DNA of 64,000 nucleotides, taken from contig NZ_LMFV01000005.1 in NCBI RefSeq assembly GCF_001427285.1, positions 30,018 to 94,017 of the forward strand, in the 5' to 3' direction. This document shows positions 63,629 through 64,000 of the stretch, piece by piece. Origin of the DNA: Mesorhizobium sp. Root552. Its GTDB lineage: Bacteria > Pseudomonadota > Alphaproteobacteria > Rhizobiales > Rhizobiaceae. Within the stretch, counting starts at the first letter, position 1. Every line of letters begins with the position of its first letter. Under the pieces are notes generated by a model. It had not been told where the DNA came from, did not search any database, and saw nothing but the letters and a program-made list of their open reading frames with translations. The translations under genes were made by a program, and so were the position numbers.

Positions 63629-64000
63629 TCAGCGTCCGCCCAGGAACATGATCTTGCCCAGCGGCACGCCGTAGTGGCGCAAGATGCCGTAGGCAGTCGT
63701 CAGGTGGAAATAGAAGTTCGGCATCGCGAAGTTGAGCAGGTACTGGCTGCCGCTCATTGAAAGCTCTCGGCCGCCGACCTTTAGCTCGATAACCCTGTCT
63801 TCCGAACCCTCGATGTCGGCGGCGGAAAAGCTCGACAGATGTTCGCCCACCTTGGCGATACGGGTCTGCAACTCGGCAAAGCTTGCCTCATTGTCCTCGT
63901 ATTTCGGAACGTCGCGGCCAGCGAGGCGCGACGGCGCGCCCTTGGCGTGGTCGGTAGCGATCTGAACCTGTCTCGCCAGCGTGAACATGTCGGGTGCAAG
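63629..64000 (-). CDS. DUF1993 family protein, 5' end outside window
   Basis: At least 123 residues of a DUF1993 protein are visible, ending GILRHYGVPLGKIMFLGGR. FAMPNFYFHLTTAYGILRH and DMFTLARQVQIATDHAKGAPSRLAG are typical. The coding frame runs off the end of the window (LAPD precedes DMFTL in frame), so the start is not seen. DUF1993 belongs to the DinB-like helical bundle group. Its function is unknown. Confidence 0.85.
   Translation of the reverse strand, partial: LAPDMFTLARQVQIATDHAKGAPSRLAGRDVPKYEDNEASFAELQTRIAKVGEHLSSFSAADIEGSEDRVIELKVGGRELSMSGSQYLLNFAMPNFYFHLTTAYGILRHYGVPLGKIMFLGGR

Overview
The window (about 62% GC in most places) comes from an alphaproteobacterium of the Hyphomicrobiales (Rhizobiales), most likely Phyllobacteriaceae or a close relative. 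The clues are NDUFA12, DUF2155, DUF982, DUF1127, a BTLCP-type peptidase and a class II NrdJ, together with a urea utilisation locus and nirK-type denitrification genes. No rRNA, tRNA, CRISPR array or complete insertion sequence was seen.

Region 1 (0.2-14.1 kb, all minus strand) is a urea uptake and hydrolysis locus. An AmiC-like sensor and an AmiR-like ANTAR antiterminator come first. They are followed by a structured leader with a terminator, urtABCDE (urea ABC importer), ureE, ureF, a fused ureA/ureB, a divergent ureC, ureG, ureD and a HupE/UreJ-type permease. A cupin-XRE regulator lies downstream. The layout suggests ligand-controlled antitermination of the urt-ure operon.

Region 2 (14.3-35.2 kb) is mostly conserved chromosomal housekeeping: map, radC, an EamA exporter, DUF2155, NDUFA12, panBC, gatB, a ferric-iron ABC importer (ATPase, binding protein, double permease), a CBS protein, a rhomboid protease, PAS and tandem-PilZ proteins, a BTLCP peptidase, gamma carbonic anhydrase and cysE.

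Region 3 (35.2-41.8 kb) holds nrdJ behind two well-spaced NrdR boxes. A promoter-plus-terminator pair upstream of it has no ORF. After nrdJ come a low-GC XRE/ImmA pair, a palindromic intergenic repeat, a GIY-YIG protein and a DUF1508 protein.

Region 4 (41.8-47.6 kb) has an MFS transporter, a structured non-coding stretch, a ZIP transporter overlapping a two-domain multicopper oxidase gene, and a GH25 lipoprotein.

Region 5 (47.7-55.1 kb) is a nitrite-reduction/anaerobic island: DUF2249, an uncharacterised 152-aa protein, YitT, DUF454, hemN, nirK, nirV, an nnrR-type Crp/Fnr gene and DUF1858. Seven TTG-N8-CAA sites lie mostly in front of these genes. No nor genes are in the window.

Region 6 (55.2-64 kb) carries a four-gene plus-strand cluster: an N,N-dimethylformamidase-like hydrolase, a class III aminotransferase, a diamine-acetyltransferase-like GNAT and an acetylpolyamine-amidohydrolase-like deacetylase. 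It converges on a class V aminotransferase and a Tas-like aldo/keto reductase. I read it as an undescribed amide/polyamine catabolic pathway. The window ends with a J-domain-like protein, a DUF1127 peptide and a truncated DUF1993 gene.
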